From: Candidatus Obscuribacterales bacterium | GTDB taxonomy: Bacteria; Cyanobacteriota; Vampirovibrionia; Obscuribacterales; Obscuribacteraceae | Assembly (NCBI GenBank): GCA_019747875.1 | Contig: JAIEQI010000049.1 | Location: forward strand, 21,485 to 85,484 | Length of the DNA stretch: 64,000 nt | Direction: 5' to 3' | Part shown: piece after piece, positions 17,023-24,141 of the stretch | How positions within the stretch are numbered: position 1 is the stretch's first letter | Layout of the letters: the number at the start of each line of letters is the position of its first letter | Notes under the pieces: generated by a model | What the model was told of the DNA's origin: nothing | Databases searched by the model: none | Seen by the model: the letters and a program-made list of their open reading frames with translations, nothing else | Program-made: the position numbers and the translations under genes

Positions 17023-17436
17023 ATGAATCATCGTTCCATCAAAAGATTTTGCATAATGGCCATGTTAGTCGCGCAGCTCGGCAATATTTGCGCAGCAGAA
17101 GAATCTGCTAAATCTCCGGGAGACATCAAGTATGTAGGTGTCGGTCTAACTATTGTAGAAAGTGACGATCATAAGCAATTCATTGTTGGTGGCTTTATTG
17201 CAGATTCACCGGCAAGCCATAGTAATTTGAAAGAAGGGGACGAGCTAGTCCAAATCGATGGCAAGCAAGTTCAAAGCCTTGATGCGATTGTCGCGCAATT
17301 GCATGGTCCAGTTGATTCTATGGTGGAAGTAACCGTAAAACGTGATGGACAGTTGCTTAGAACTAATCTACTCCGAACAAACATCGTGATTCATCAGTCC
17401 GGCGGAATGTGCAGAAAACGTGAGATCAAGCACTAG
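17023..17436 (+). CDS. Exported single-PDZ-domain protein
   Basis: A 137-aa protein with a signal peptide (basic start, hydrophobic CIMAMLVAQLGNICAA, cleavage near residue 26) and one PDZ domain (YVGVGLTIV, DSPASHSNLKEGDELVQIDG, LHGPVDSMVEVTVKRDG). It starts at an ATG 4 bases after a perfect AAAGGAGGGA. With no protease domain, it may be a periplasmic peptide-binding adaptor. It converges on, and overlaps by 11 bases, a second PDZ gene on the other strand, so the pair may be functionally related. Confidence 0.75.
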   Translation: MNHRSIKRFCIMAMLVAQLGNICAAEESAKSPGDIKYVGVGLTIVESDDHKQFIVGGFIADSPASHSNLKEGDELVQIDGKQVQSLDAIVAQLHGPVDSMVEVTVKRDGQLLRTNLLRTNIVIHQSGGMCRKREIKH

Positions 17437-17857
17437 CACACTCTCCAGAGCAGCCACCTTCTCCACATTGTCGATAGCCGTTTGAAGTGTCATAGCAGTC
17501 GTAGCAGGTGTAACAACCAACAAGTGATCCACCGAGCTTTTCTTCTTCGTCGAACAACTCTCTCAGTGTCTTAGCTTCTATGCTTTGCGCTGCTTGTTCT
17601 GAACCGCCACGCATAAGACTGATACGAAATGGCGATTCTTTATGCATCCACGACTCCCGGATGTCTTCTCGGGCGCCGAGTCCAAATTCGTTCAAGCTGA
17701 CAATGACATCACCCGGCTTGATACCAGCCTTTTCAGCGGGTGAGCCTAGAAGAGTGCGATCTACGACCCAGCCCGTCGGTTTCCAATGTAGGATCACGCC
17801 GATACCAAGTCTGTGACTGTCAGGGTCTTTGTGCCACCACTTTTCAATTTTTGGCAT
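17426..17857 (-). CDS. PDZ protein with Cys-rich tail
   Basis: A protein of about 143 aa from the ATG at 17,857 (MPKIEKWWHKD; a longer frame starts at 17,884). The middle is a PDZ domain (RLGIGVILHW, SPAEKAGIKPGDVIVSLNEFG). The last 30 residues contain six cysteines (CYTCYDC, then QCGEGGCSGEC) with Tyr and Gly between them. There is no clear signal peptide. The tail could bind metal, form disulfides or be a modified peptide substrate; the sequence alone does not decide. It is paired tail to tail with the exported PDZ gene. Confidence 0.65.
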   Translation of the reverse strand: MPKIEKWWHKDPDSHRLGIGVILHWKPTGWVVDRTLLGSPAEKAGIKPGDVIVSLNEFGLGAREDIRESWMHKESPFRISLMRGGSEQAAQSIEAKTLRELFDEEEKLGGSLVGCYTCYDCYDTSNGYRQCGEGGCSGECASA

Positions 17858-18005
17858 TTGAATTCCTCGTGTCAGTAGTGTCAAATCTGCCAGCTAGCAA
17901 ACAACTTGCCCAACTTGTTTTCCGAGCAAACTGCTTTGCAAGGAAGACTGCACCGTGGAATGCTTCCGCTAGGATTTATCATCCAAAAATACTGGTTGTC
18001 ATAGT

Positions 18006-18033
18006 GGTACACAAAATAGGCATTTTGTGTACC
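18006..18033 (+). repeat. dif-like site, copy E (perfect 12-bp arms)
   Basis: Left arm GGTACACAAAA, spacer TAGGCA, right arm TTTTGTGTACC, 28 bp in the 11-6-11 Xer layout. The dyad extends to 12 bp on each side. Flanks GGTTGTCATAG upstream and TTAGACTAGGAATCAC downstream recur at the other copies. A lone right arm, TTTTGTGTACC, is present again at 18,140-18,150, 10 bases before the tyrosine recombinase ATG, where it could serve as an autoregulatory or decayed site. The rest of 17,858-18,160 holds no gene. Confidence 0.7.
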
Positions 18034-18160
18034 TTGCGGTTAGACTAGGAATCACTCCCCGTCATGCTTTTTCGTTCGTCTGAAGCTTGCCCAAAAAATG
18101 TTAGTGCTCTAACATACACATAATGATCGTTGGTCAATATTTTGTGTACCTCATTGAAAC

Positions 18161-18718
18161 ATGCCCGGACAAGCAAAAATTCTCACTCCTAAAGAGATAG
18201 ATCTGGTATTCAAAATACTGGAATCAAGCCGCGACAAATCCATCTTCGCTCTTGGCATTTATACCGGCATGCGCATTGGCGAAGTCATCCGTTTGAAACA
18301 AGATCAGGTTTTCACTGATGGTGGCATCCGCTATCAGATAACCGTCAAGCGCTTGAAGAAAAAGGATGCTGTTTATAGCGACATCCCGATACATCCCAAA
18401 CTCCGCGAGCTACTAAAGGACTACAAAAAGGATGTTAAAGGTCAGGGATGGTTGTTTCCTTCCAGTGAATCAGTAACAGGCCATCTAAGTCGTGAGCGCG
18501 CACACCGAATTCTTTCTGAGGCGTTTGCGGCTCTGAACCTTCAAGGAGCCTCCACCCATTCCATGCGCCGCTCGTGCCTCACTTTCATGAGCCGTGCCGG
18601 CATACCGCTACGCACTATCCAGGAAATATCCGGCCATTCGAATTTAGGACAACTACAAACGTATTTGCAGGTGGACCCGGAAGATAAGCACCGGGCGATC
18701 AACGTATTGAAGTATTGA
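18161..18718 (+). CDS. Small tyrosine recombinase (catalytic domain only)
   Basis: A 185-aa phage-integrase-family recombinase lacking the N-terminal core-binding domain, about the size of FimB/FimE. The catalytic set is present: Arg in YTGMRIGEV, Lys in the KRLKKKD hairpin, HSMRR (H-x-x-R), ISGHS, and Tyr in TYLQV. It should cut and join short inverted-repeat sites. The dif-like family (copies A, B, D, E, G) is the obvious substrate: copy E lies 130 bases upstream and a half site overlaps the leader. This enzyme-substrate link is an inference. The host XerCD pair is the alternative. Confidence 0.85.
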   Translation: MPGQAKILTPKEIDLVFKILESSRDKSIFALGIYTGMRIGEVIRLKQDQVFTDGGIRYQITVKRLKKKDAVYSDIPIHPKLRELLKDYKKDVKGQGWLFPSSESVTGHLSRERAHRILSEAFAALNLQGASTHSMRRSCLTFMSRAGIPLRTIQEISGHSNLGQLQTYLQVDPEDKHRAINVLKY

Positions 18719-18769
18719 ATCAGATCCATCTCTGCGTGCTTTCACAAGCACAAGATGACCAGTTGTATT

Positions 18770-19115
18770 AACGACTAGCCGGCTACGCGCGTAGTCGCCT
18801 TGCTGAATTTGTTTGGACGCATTCAATTTGGCTTATTGTGAATTTCGCTAATTTACTTTCGCTTTGGCTCGCTAGCTAGTCGGAAAGGCGCCTTGGTACC
18901 GTGCTGGCAAGGTGAACGCCTACCTATGCGACAAGGCGGGTAGCCGCAAAGGTGCCAAGCCGATAGGCGTAAGTAGCTGGTCGGGCTGCATTGCTGACTA
19001 TCCAAGGAGACGTATAGGCAACTAGCTGACTATGCGGCAAGGCGCTTGAGATTAAGTGAGCGCTAGAATGCCGCCTTGCTGAGTATCCGGCTATCCGCCT
19101 AGCCGGATACTCTTG
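18770..19115. repeat. Clustered short repeats beside par genes (candidate centromere)
   Basis: The 411-base gap between the recombinase and par genes contains repeated, partly inverted words: GACTAGCCGG, CGCCTTGCTGA (near 18,796 and 19,070), GACAAGGCGG, GGCAAGGCGC, TATCCGGCTATCCGCC and CTAGCCGGATAC. The same words recur upstream of parA (20,098-20,165) and at 27,612-27,655. The partner protein's gene ends at 19,130, next to the cluster. This layout fits a parS centromere and/or iterons, but copy spacing is irregular. Confidence 0.5.
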
Positions 19116-19129
19116 ATCGGAAAACGGCA

Positions 19130-19489
19130 CTAGCGGGCGCTTTGCGGCGTTTGCTGACTGACCCAAGAACTCAACAAATCTTCCATCAGCTCAGAAAAAT
19201 CACGCTCATCCATTCTCTGAAGTAGGGCGATTTTCGCCTTATTCATGGTTGTCTTTCTCAGATAGACGTTGACCTGAAGAAACTCGGTGTTGCTCCGCTT
19301 TCCTATTAGCGCTGCCGTCTGTATTGTCTTTTCGACAGCAGGCGATACAGGCACCGGCGACATGTCTAGTTCTGCCACCTTTTTTGGTGCTACGGCGGCC
19401 ACCGCAGGCTTATTTTCTACTTCTTCAACGGGTTGCGACGGTGCTTGTTTGGCTTGTTGCAATACCTGCGAAAACTTGTTGGTGTTCAT
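19130..19489 (-). CDS. ParA partner, RHH-type centromere-binding protein candidate
   Basis: A 119-aa protein: a disordered Pro/Ala/Val-rich N-terminal half, then a ribbon-helix-helix-like C-terminus (FLQVNVYLRKTTMNKAKIALL, ERDFSELMEDLLSSWV). This is the usual build of small ParG/ParB partners of class Ib ParA ATPases, which bind centromere DNA and stimulate the ATPase with a flexible N-tail. Its ATG at 19,489 lies inside the parA 3' end (65-base overlap) after GGAGAT, so the two are co-translated. It abuts the repeat cluster at 18,770-19,115. Confidence 0.7.
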   Translation of the reverse strand: MNTNKFSQVLQQAKQAPSQPVEEVENKPAVAAVAPKKVAELDMSPVPVSPAVEKTIQTAALIGKRSNTEFLQVNVYLRKTTMNKAKIALLQRMDERDFSELMEDLLSSWVSQQTPQSAR

Positions 19490-20078
19490 TGACTATCTCC
19501 TCGCCTACATTCCTGTAGTCTTCCCATGCTTCTTTTGCGTTGCCTGCTTTGATCTCGTGAACTGGAATGCCCGTCAGTGCTGCCTTCTTATAGGCTGCAA
19601 ACCTTCTAATTTCTGACTTGAATACGGGCAGCCCTTCGGCATGCAAGTACTGCCTTGCTTCTTGTCCATCTCTTTCCGGCCTGGGTGGAACGATCGTGAG
19701 CAACACTTTGAACTTCGTTGATTTAGCGTCACGCAGCGCTTTTACTGTCAGCATCAAAGCTTCTAAGGACAGCACATCAGGCGTCGTCGGTAGAACCAAC
19801 AGATGGCATCCATCAGAAAGAGCCTTCAAGTCTTCGTATTCAGGCCGCGCTTCTGTATCGAACACAATGTGCTCGAAGTTTGGCGCGTGCATTGCAGCAC
19901 CCATCAAATCAACAACCTTGAACGGTACATCCCCTCGTTCTGCCCATTTCATGACGGATCGATTGGGATCGCCATCAACCAATAGCGTCTTTCCACGCTC
20001 GTTCAAGAAGGCAGCAATGTGAAATGCTGTCGTAGTCTTTCCTACGCCGCCCTTGAAACTTGCCACGGTGATTATCAT
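19425..20078 (-). CDS. parA: ParA-family partition ATPase
   Basis: A 217-aa ATPase with the deviant Walker A KGGVGKTTT at the N-terminus, the Walker A' LLVDGDPNRS, and EHIVFDTEA as Walker B. It has no N-terminal HTH, so it belongs to the short class Ib ParA group found on plasmids. It moves plasmid copies along the nucleoid with the partner encoded by the overlapping downstream gene. Its ATG follows GAGAGGAG. Repeats like those in the candidate centromere lie just upstream (20,098-20,165), possibly giving autoregulation. Confidence 0.9.
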   Translation of the reverse strand: MIITVASFKGGVGKTTTAFHIAAFLNERGKTLLVDGDPNRSVMKWAERGDVPFKVVDLMGAAMHAPNFEHIVFDTEARPEYEDLKALSDGCHLLVLPTTPDVLSLEALMLTVKALRDAKSTKFKVLLTIVPPRPERDGQEARQYLHAEGLPVFKSEIRRFAAYKKAALTGIPVHEIKAGNAKEAWEDYRNVGEEIVNEHQQVFAGIATSQTSTVATR

Positions 20079-20097
20079 GTTTCTCCTCTCAATGTCC

Positions 20098-20165
20098 GGC
20101 TCTTTGCCTAGTCGCCTAGCCGGCTATATACAACTCTGACTAATTACCTTGCTGCCTAGCCGAAC
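20098..20165. repeat. Par-type short repeats upstream of parA
   Basis: GCCTAGTCGCCTAGCCGG and CCTTGCTGCCTAGCCG occur here, sharing words with the 18,770-19,115 cluster and with 27,612-27,655. They sit in the parA promoter region, where a centromere-binding repressor could act. The rest of the 20,079-20,356 gap shows no gene. Confidence 0.4.
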
Positions 20166-20356
20166 ATCCAGTACATACTATATGAACGTAGATCTGGTGG
20201 CAAGACCTACGCCGCAAGCGGAATATATTCAAAGGCTGTGCACTGTATATGGTGCCGTACATGGTCAAAGCCATTAGTATCGGCACCGTGGTGTCGCTAA
20301 AGATTGCTTAGCAGCTGGGCTGGAGACAAGAAATAGTTGGACCTGCGACTACAATC

Positions 20357-20992
20357 CTATTTTCCTACGAACCATTTGGAGAACTTGCTCCAAGCTCCGG
20401 CAGGTTTCTCGCTGCTTACTTCAGTAGCTTCCACCTGGACCGAATCTACTGCTGAAGATCTGGATTTGTCTTCCAGCAACAACAGCTTTGCCTCAAACTG
20501 CGACTTTTCGGATTCGAGATAACCGTTGCGGTAGTGTGCTCCGGACAGCTCATGCGCGAGCATCTCTATCTTTGCATCCTTTTCTTTAAGCAGCTCATCC
20601 TTCTCGTCAAGCTTCTTACACATCCAGGCCATTGTTGGTTGCCCTGATTGATCAAGTTGATCTGATTGATCAGGTTGATCAACTTCGTCAAAACTGGTGT
20701 CATCATCCTCTAGATCTTCTTCTGGTCCAAAGAACTCAGTCTGTCCCGCTTTGTCGGGTAAGAGTGCTGGTGTAACCAGGACTTCTAGCTTTGAGTTGTT
20801 CGCGCGTCCGCGACGGCGGTGTTTGATTTTCCCGGACTTTATGTACCGCCGAAGCGTTCCCATTGAATATCCGGTGGCATTAGATGCTTCCTGGACCGAC
20901 ATCCATTCACCATTGGTGGCAGCTTTCTCCCCATCAATCAGCCCACCAGCATTGAATAGCGGCTGAACATTGACGTTTGTTGGATTTGACAT
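20357..20992 (-). CDS. HTH/coiled-coil DNA-binding protein of the plasmid backbone
   Basis: A 211-aa protein. A MerR/excisionase-type winged HTH (WMSVQEASNATGYSMGTLRRYIKSGKIKHRRRGR) is followed by an acidic linker with a Asp-Gln-rich repeat (DQPDQSDQLDQ). A predicted coiled coil (KLDEKDELLKEKDAKIEMLAHEL) and a basic end complete it. The linker is encoded by tandem TTGATCA-like repeats around 20,645-20,685. The start at 20,992 follows AAGGGAC; the longer frame adds 33 residues without a ribosome binding site. It lies between parA and the replication gene, so it may regulate replication or partition, which is inference. Confidence 0.65.
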   Translation of the reverse strand: MSNPTNVNVQPLFNAGGLIDGEKAATNGEWMSVQEASNATGYSMGTLRRYIKSGKIKHRRRGRANNSKLEVLVTPALLPDKAGQTEFFGPEEDLEDDDTSFDEVDQPDQSDQLDQSGQPTMAWMCKKLDEKDELLKEKDAKIEMLAHELSGAHYRNGYLESEKSQFEAKLLLLEDKSRSSAVDSVQVEATEVSSEKPAGAWSKFSKWFVGK

Positions 20993-21630
20993 GTAGCTTG
21001 TCCCTTCACCAAAGTATGGGCTCGGCATCATTATAATGAATAACGGTTGATTACGCACCATCAAGTTGCTTTGATTAGCCACCATATACAACGTAGTTAA
21101 TTTAGATATCTGCTCGCCATATTATTTTCCCTTTTCGGGTCTCCTGATCTGTCCATGTACTCTGCATATCCACACGGATCGCGTCCGATAATACCATTTG
21201 CTTATCCAGCTTGATCAGAATAATCGCATTCGTGCCTGATACCAAATGAGGTGGCACGACAATGTCGATGTAACCGGCAGCTCGCACTCGATACAAGCAT
21301 TTGCTTACTCAGCTTAAAATGCTCAACCAAAGGCATATTGATCAGGCGTAAATGGTTGCACTGTTTACCCATCTGTTGTATATTCTGGATACTCAAAGTC
21401 CAGAAAGCCACACTATTTCAGTAAAAAGAGCTTGATCAATTCGCCCATCGGCCTTAGGATCTGATCGCATTTTGCAAAGCACCAAAAAGTGGTGCCGCAC
21501 TAGAAAGTAAGAGACCGCCCACAACATTTAGCAGAACGATGACGGCAAAGCCGTGCGGACACTCCCTTCCTATAACCACAGCTCCTAGAAAGCGAGTAGA
21601 ACCATTACTGGCGCTACTACTAGATTTTCA
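20993..21630. other. Non-coding region upstream of replication genes
   Basis: About 640 bases with no convincing gene. It is AT-rich near 21,000-21,130 and contains scattered TGATCA words and TTATCCAGC, which resembles a DnaA box with two mismatches, near 21,200. A GGC-AAA-GCC hairpin lies near 21,547. A replication origin could be here, given the primase-type Rep gene downstream and the par genes on the other side, but I cannot define iterons. Confidence 0.35.
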
Positions 21631-21957
21631 TTGACCACTTTACCCAAATCCCCTAATAAGAACGTCGCTTCCCCGGCGATACCTTTTCAGTTTTTTGGTG
21701 GATTTGTGCTCCGCTCAGATCTCCTACATTTACGTGATTACGTAAAGTGCGCGGACTCTTCTGAAACTGAAGTCATTGCCGGAAATGCTAAATTGCTGAG
21801 CATCCTGCCACCATTTCAAGAGACGCCTTCTGCACCACTTCTTGAACAGATTTCTTACGCTGCTCGATCTTGGATCGAGCTTTTTGATTTACGTAATTAC
21901 GTAAATCCCCAGGTCCTCGTATACGCCGGATGGGAGAGCCTCCATGTCGGTCGTTAA
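21631..21957 (+). CDS. Doubtful 108-aa ORF preceding an XRE gene
   Basis: An open frame from a TTG with no ribosome binding site, ending 14 bases into the XRE gene. The product has no motif I recognise. Both 18-bp palindromes of this region fall in it and are read in the same frame (HLRDYVKC and DLRNYVNP), so it may be regulatory DNA that happens to stay open. In HigBA-like modules the toxin gene occupies this place, but nothing here resembles HigB or RelE. Kept as low confidence. Confidence 0.25.
   Translation: MTTLPKSPNKNVASPAIPFQFFGGFVLRSDLLHLRDYVKCADSSETEVIAGNAKLLSILPPFQETPSAPLLEQISYAARSWIELFDLRNYVNPQVLVYAGWESLHVGR
21729..21746. promoter_or_regulatory. 18-bp palindrome, copy 1
   Basis: TTTACGTGATTACGTAAA: 7-base arms around GATT. 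It is nearly identical to the palindrome at 21,888-21,905 (one difference) and 159 bases away from it. Two spaced operators for one dimeric repressor, allowing DNA looping, would explain the pair. The XRE gene at 21,944 is the natural candidate regulator. Confidence 0.5.
21886..21907. promoter_or_regulatory. 22-bp perfect palindrome, copy 2, upstream of XRE gene
   Basis: Core TTTACGTAATTACGTAAA (21,888-21,905), extended by GA and TC to a perfect 22-bp dyad. It ends 36 bases before the XRE ATG at 21,944 and is the likely operator of that gene. The first copy is at 21,729. Confidence 0.55.
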
Positions 21958-22234
21958 ACGCGCTGATCTGCAGCTGGTGGTCAAACACTTCGCCGTCGAT
22001 GAAGAGGGTTCTGTAAAAGCCCTCAGGGCACATCTTCTAATTGAATTGAAAAATCTCATTGCCGCGAAGAAATGGACACATTCGCAGGCTGCAAAAATTC
22101 TTGGAGTCTCAATACAACGGATCTCGGAGATAAAGACGTTCTCTACCGAGAAGTTCACCGTTGAACTCCTAGTCAAGTATCTCTACCGAGCCAACAAGGA
22201 GGTGACGCTAAAAGTACAGAACCGGCCCGATTGA
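21944..22234 (+). CDS. XRE/HTH_37-type antitoxin-like regulator
   Basis: A 96-aa protein with a Cro/C1-like HTH (HSQAAKILGVSIQRISEIKT, residues 43-62) followed by FTVELLVKYLYRANKEVTLKV. This ending is typical of the HigA2/NadS-like antitoxin family, whose members autoregulate and often pair with an upstream RelE/HigB toxin. No clear toxin gene is next to it, so it may be a solitary regulator. The ATG follows GGGAGAG. It lies just upstream of the replication gene and could control copy number. Confidence 0.7.
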   Translation: MSVVKRADLQLVVKHFAVDEEGSVKALRAHLLIELKNLIAAKKWTHSQAAKILGVSIQRISEIKTFSTEKFTVELLVKYLYRANKEVTLKVQNRPD

Positions 22235-22246
22235 TCCTCAATAAGC

Positions 22247-22279
22247 AAAAGACACCACTTGGCGGTGATGTCCTTTGTG
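22247..22279 (+). terminator. Imperfect hairpin after the XRE gene
   Basis: AAAGACACCAC and GTGATGTCCTTT pair with one bulge around TTGGCG, just after the XRE stop. It has no long T-run, but the position between two genes fits a terminator or attenuator ahead of the replication gene. Confidence 0.4.
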
Positions 22280-22425
22280 AGACCAGAACGGATCTCGTTA
22301 TTCAGTTGTAGATCAGGTTTTCTTGGACGATTTCCTGAATTGCAAAAAGAATAAGCGATTGGTCCGTATAGGTCAACTTATCTCTATTTTCAGAAAGAGA
22401 GACCATTACGACCCCAATAGCAGCA

Positions 22426-24141
22426 GTGTCTCTGCCCGAGGGCAAGAGGCCGATTAGATTTGCTCGCCATAAATACTTTGCGAAGGCTTCGAACACTTCA
22501 GCTGAGTTTCTGTCGCTCTTCCACCGCTATGGCTATATATATAAGAACTTCGACGGCGATACTTGGGTTTCCGCTGATGAGCGCTGGGCGCTTACGGATT
22601 CCGAGATCTTGAAGGCTGTGGCCTGCGTCCATAACAAGTTCCTCGGCACTCGCTTCGGACGCGCCTCGCGCTATGCGGTGCTTGACATTGATGCCAATAG
22701 CCGATATCACAATCGAGACAGTGTGCGCGAAATTCAGTCGTTACTGGCTGAGGCAGGGCTCAGGGAATCAGTAACTTATCAATCAAGCGACTCCGGCGGC
22801 TGGCACATCTACATATCCTTCGATGAACCGGTAAGTAGCCGCGATTTGCGCAAACAGTTGATAACTTTCCTCAAGCTTCATAACTACGAGATTGCCCAGG
22901 GAACGCTTGAAGTGTTTCCCAATCCGGGCGATGCGTCTTTAGGCTACGGTTTACGATTGCCATTACAGCCCGGTTTTGCATGGCTGAATCAAAGCAGCCT
23001 GGAAGTTAGCCACGAGCGTTCCGTAGGAGATGCGCAACACGCACTCGATTGGTTTATGGCTGATTTTGCCGACTCCGCCAATAGCTACCAGGATTTCCAC
23101 CGATTCAAGGCGCACGTCGAACATCGTCAGCAATCCGAAAATCAAAACGCGCAACCTGCAGCTCCAAGAAACGCTGAAGTAATTCCTATCCATTCACGCA
23201 AGGCACTTGATGCCACTAATCCCGCAGATCGCTCTGTCATCGATATATTCGGTTTCTCGCCACCAAATATCCTGGCTGACGTTTGGCTACGTGGCCGTAA
23301 ATACTGTGAAGACGGACTGACCGGACCCTCCCAACGAGCGGACGCCACCAAGGCACTGAGCCATTACTTTTTCTTCGGCGACCCTAGTCGCCAGTTGCCG
23401 GCACAAGGTTATGGCCGCCAGGACGAACGGGAATTAGCCATTGCCGATGTGATCTATGGCAAGCACAATGATTTTTCCGTGGACGTAGCTAAGGGAAAAT
23501 CGGACGCCAGGGCTCAAATAACTAGATGTGCAAATTGGGAACCGCCGCATAGACGCGGACAAGAAAATTCCCGCGCTGAATTTGAGCCACCTATTGCGTG
23601 GGTCCGCGCTAATGCAAATCGTGCCTTGGCCGCTCGAAATCGCATCGCCCAGGCTGTAGCCAGCTTGTCCGGACAAACATTCAGTCTGAGGACGCTGAGA
23701 GCAGTCGCTAAGTGTTCAATGGACACTATCTACAAGAACGCTGATCTTTGGCAGACGGCCTACGATCAGAACAAGCAGTCCCACTTGGCGAGTGATCCGG
23801 GCGAATATAACGCTGTGGTGGATTCCTCTTGTGTTGCTCCTGACCGTCGTTTTGTTTTTGAGTCCCTTCTTCGATCAACTGATCTTGACTCTGAGATCTC
23901 TGGCAATGAGCACGAAGTGCTCGGGTCCTGGTACAAACGTTTAGCAGAAGTTACGGCCGCTCCTGCAGTAACTCTCACTTTCAGATCGCTTAAGACTGTT
24001 ATTTCCGTACTGTTGAGTCTTCTTGATGCTGCTCCTACGGCCGCTCAGTATGCTCTTGTCGAGTCCTTGCTGGTGGCTTATCGAGCTGAATTGTCTGGCA
24101 GATCAACTCTGCTCACTTTGGTAGAGAGGCCGCCGCCTTAA
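22426..24141 (+). CDS. AEP-type primase, likely plasmid replication protein
   Basis: A 571-aa protein. The first ~200 residues carry the archaeo-eukaryotic primase signature: YAVLDIDANSRYH (metal-binding D-x-D), SSDSGGWHIYISFDEP (the s-x-H nucleotide motif), then LEVFPNPGDASLGYGLRLPLQPG. The C-terminal part (about 290-450) includes a possible HTH (FSLRTLRAVAKCSMDTIYKNADLW), expected for origin binding. Primase-polymerases of this sort serve as Rep proteins of several plasmid families, and the par genes nearby support that. The start is GTG at 22,426. It ends 4 bases inside the convergent unknown gene. Confidence 0.75.
   Translation: MSLPEGKRPIRFARHKYFAKASNTSAEFLSLFHRYGYIYKNFDGDTWVSADERWALTDSEILKAVACVHNKFLGTRFGRASRYAVLDIDANSRYHNRDSVREIQSLLAEAGLRESVTYQSSDSGGWHIYISFDEPVSSRDLRKQLITFLKLHNYEIAQGTLEVFPNPGDASLGYGLRLPLQPGFAWLNQSSLEVSHERSVGDAQHALDWFMADFADSANSYQDFHRFKAHVEHRQQSENQNAQPAAPRNAEVIPIHSRKALDATNPADRSVIDIFGFSPPNILADVWLRGRKYCEDGLTGPSQRADATKALSHYFFFGDPSRQLPAQGYGRQDERELAIADVIYGKHNDFSVDVAKGKSDARAQITRCANWEPPHRRGQENSRAEFEPPIAWVRANANRALAARNRIAQAVASLSGQTFSLRTLRAVAKCSMDTIYKNADLWQTAYDQNKQSHLASDPGEYNAVVDSSCVAPDRRFVFESLLRSTDLDSEISGNEHEVLGSWYKRLAEVTAAPAVTLTFRSLKTVISVLLSLLDAAPTAAQYALVESLLVAYRAELSGRSTLLTLVERPPP

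Noticed and set aside
21631..21957. HigB/RelE toxin partner for the XRE gene
   Set aside because: It has no RelE-like motifs, a TTG start without ribosome binding site, and both palindromes inside. Kept only as a doubtful ORF.
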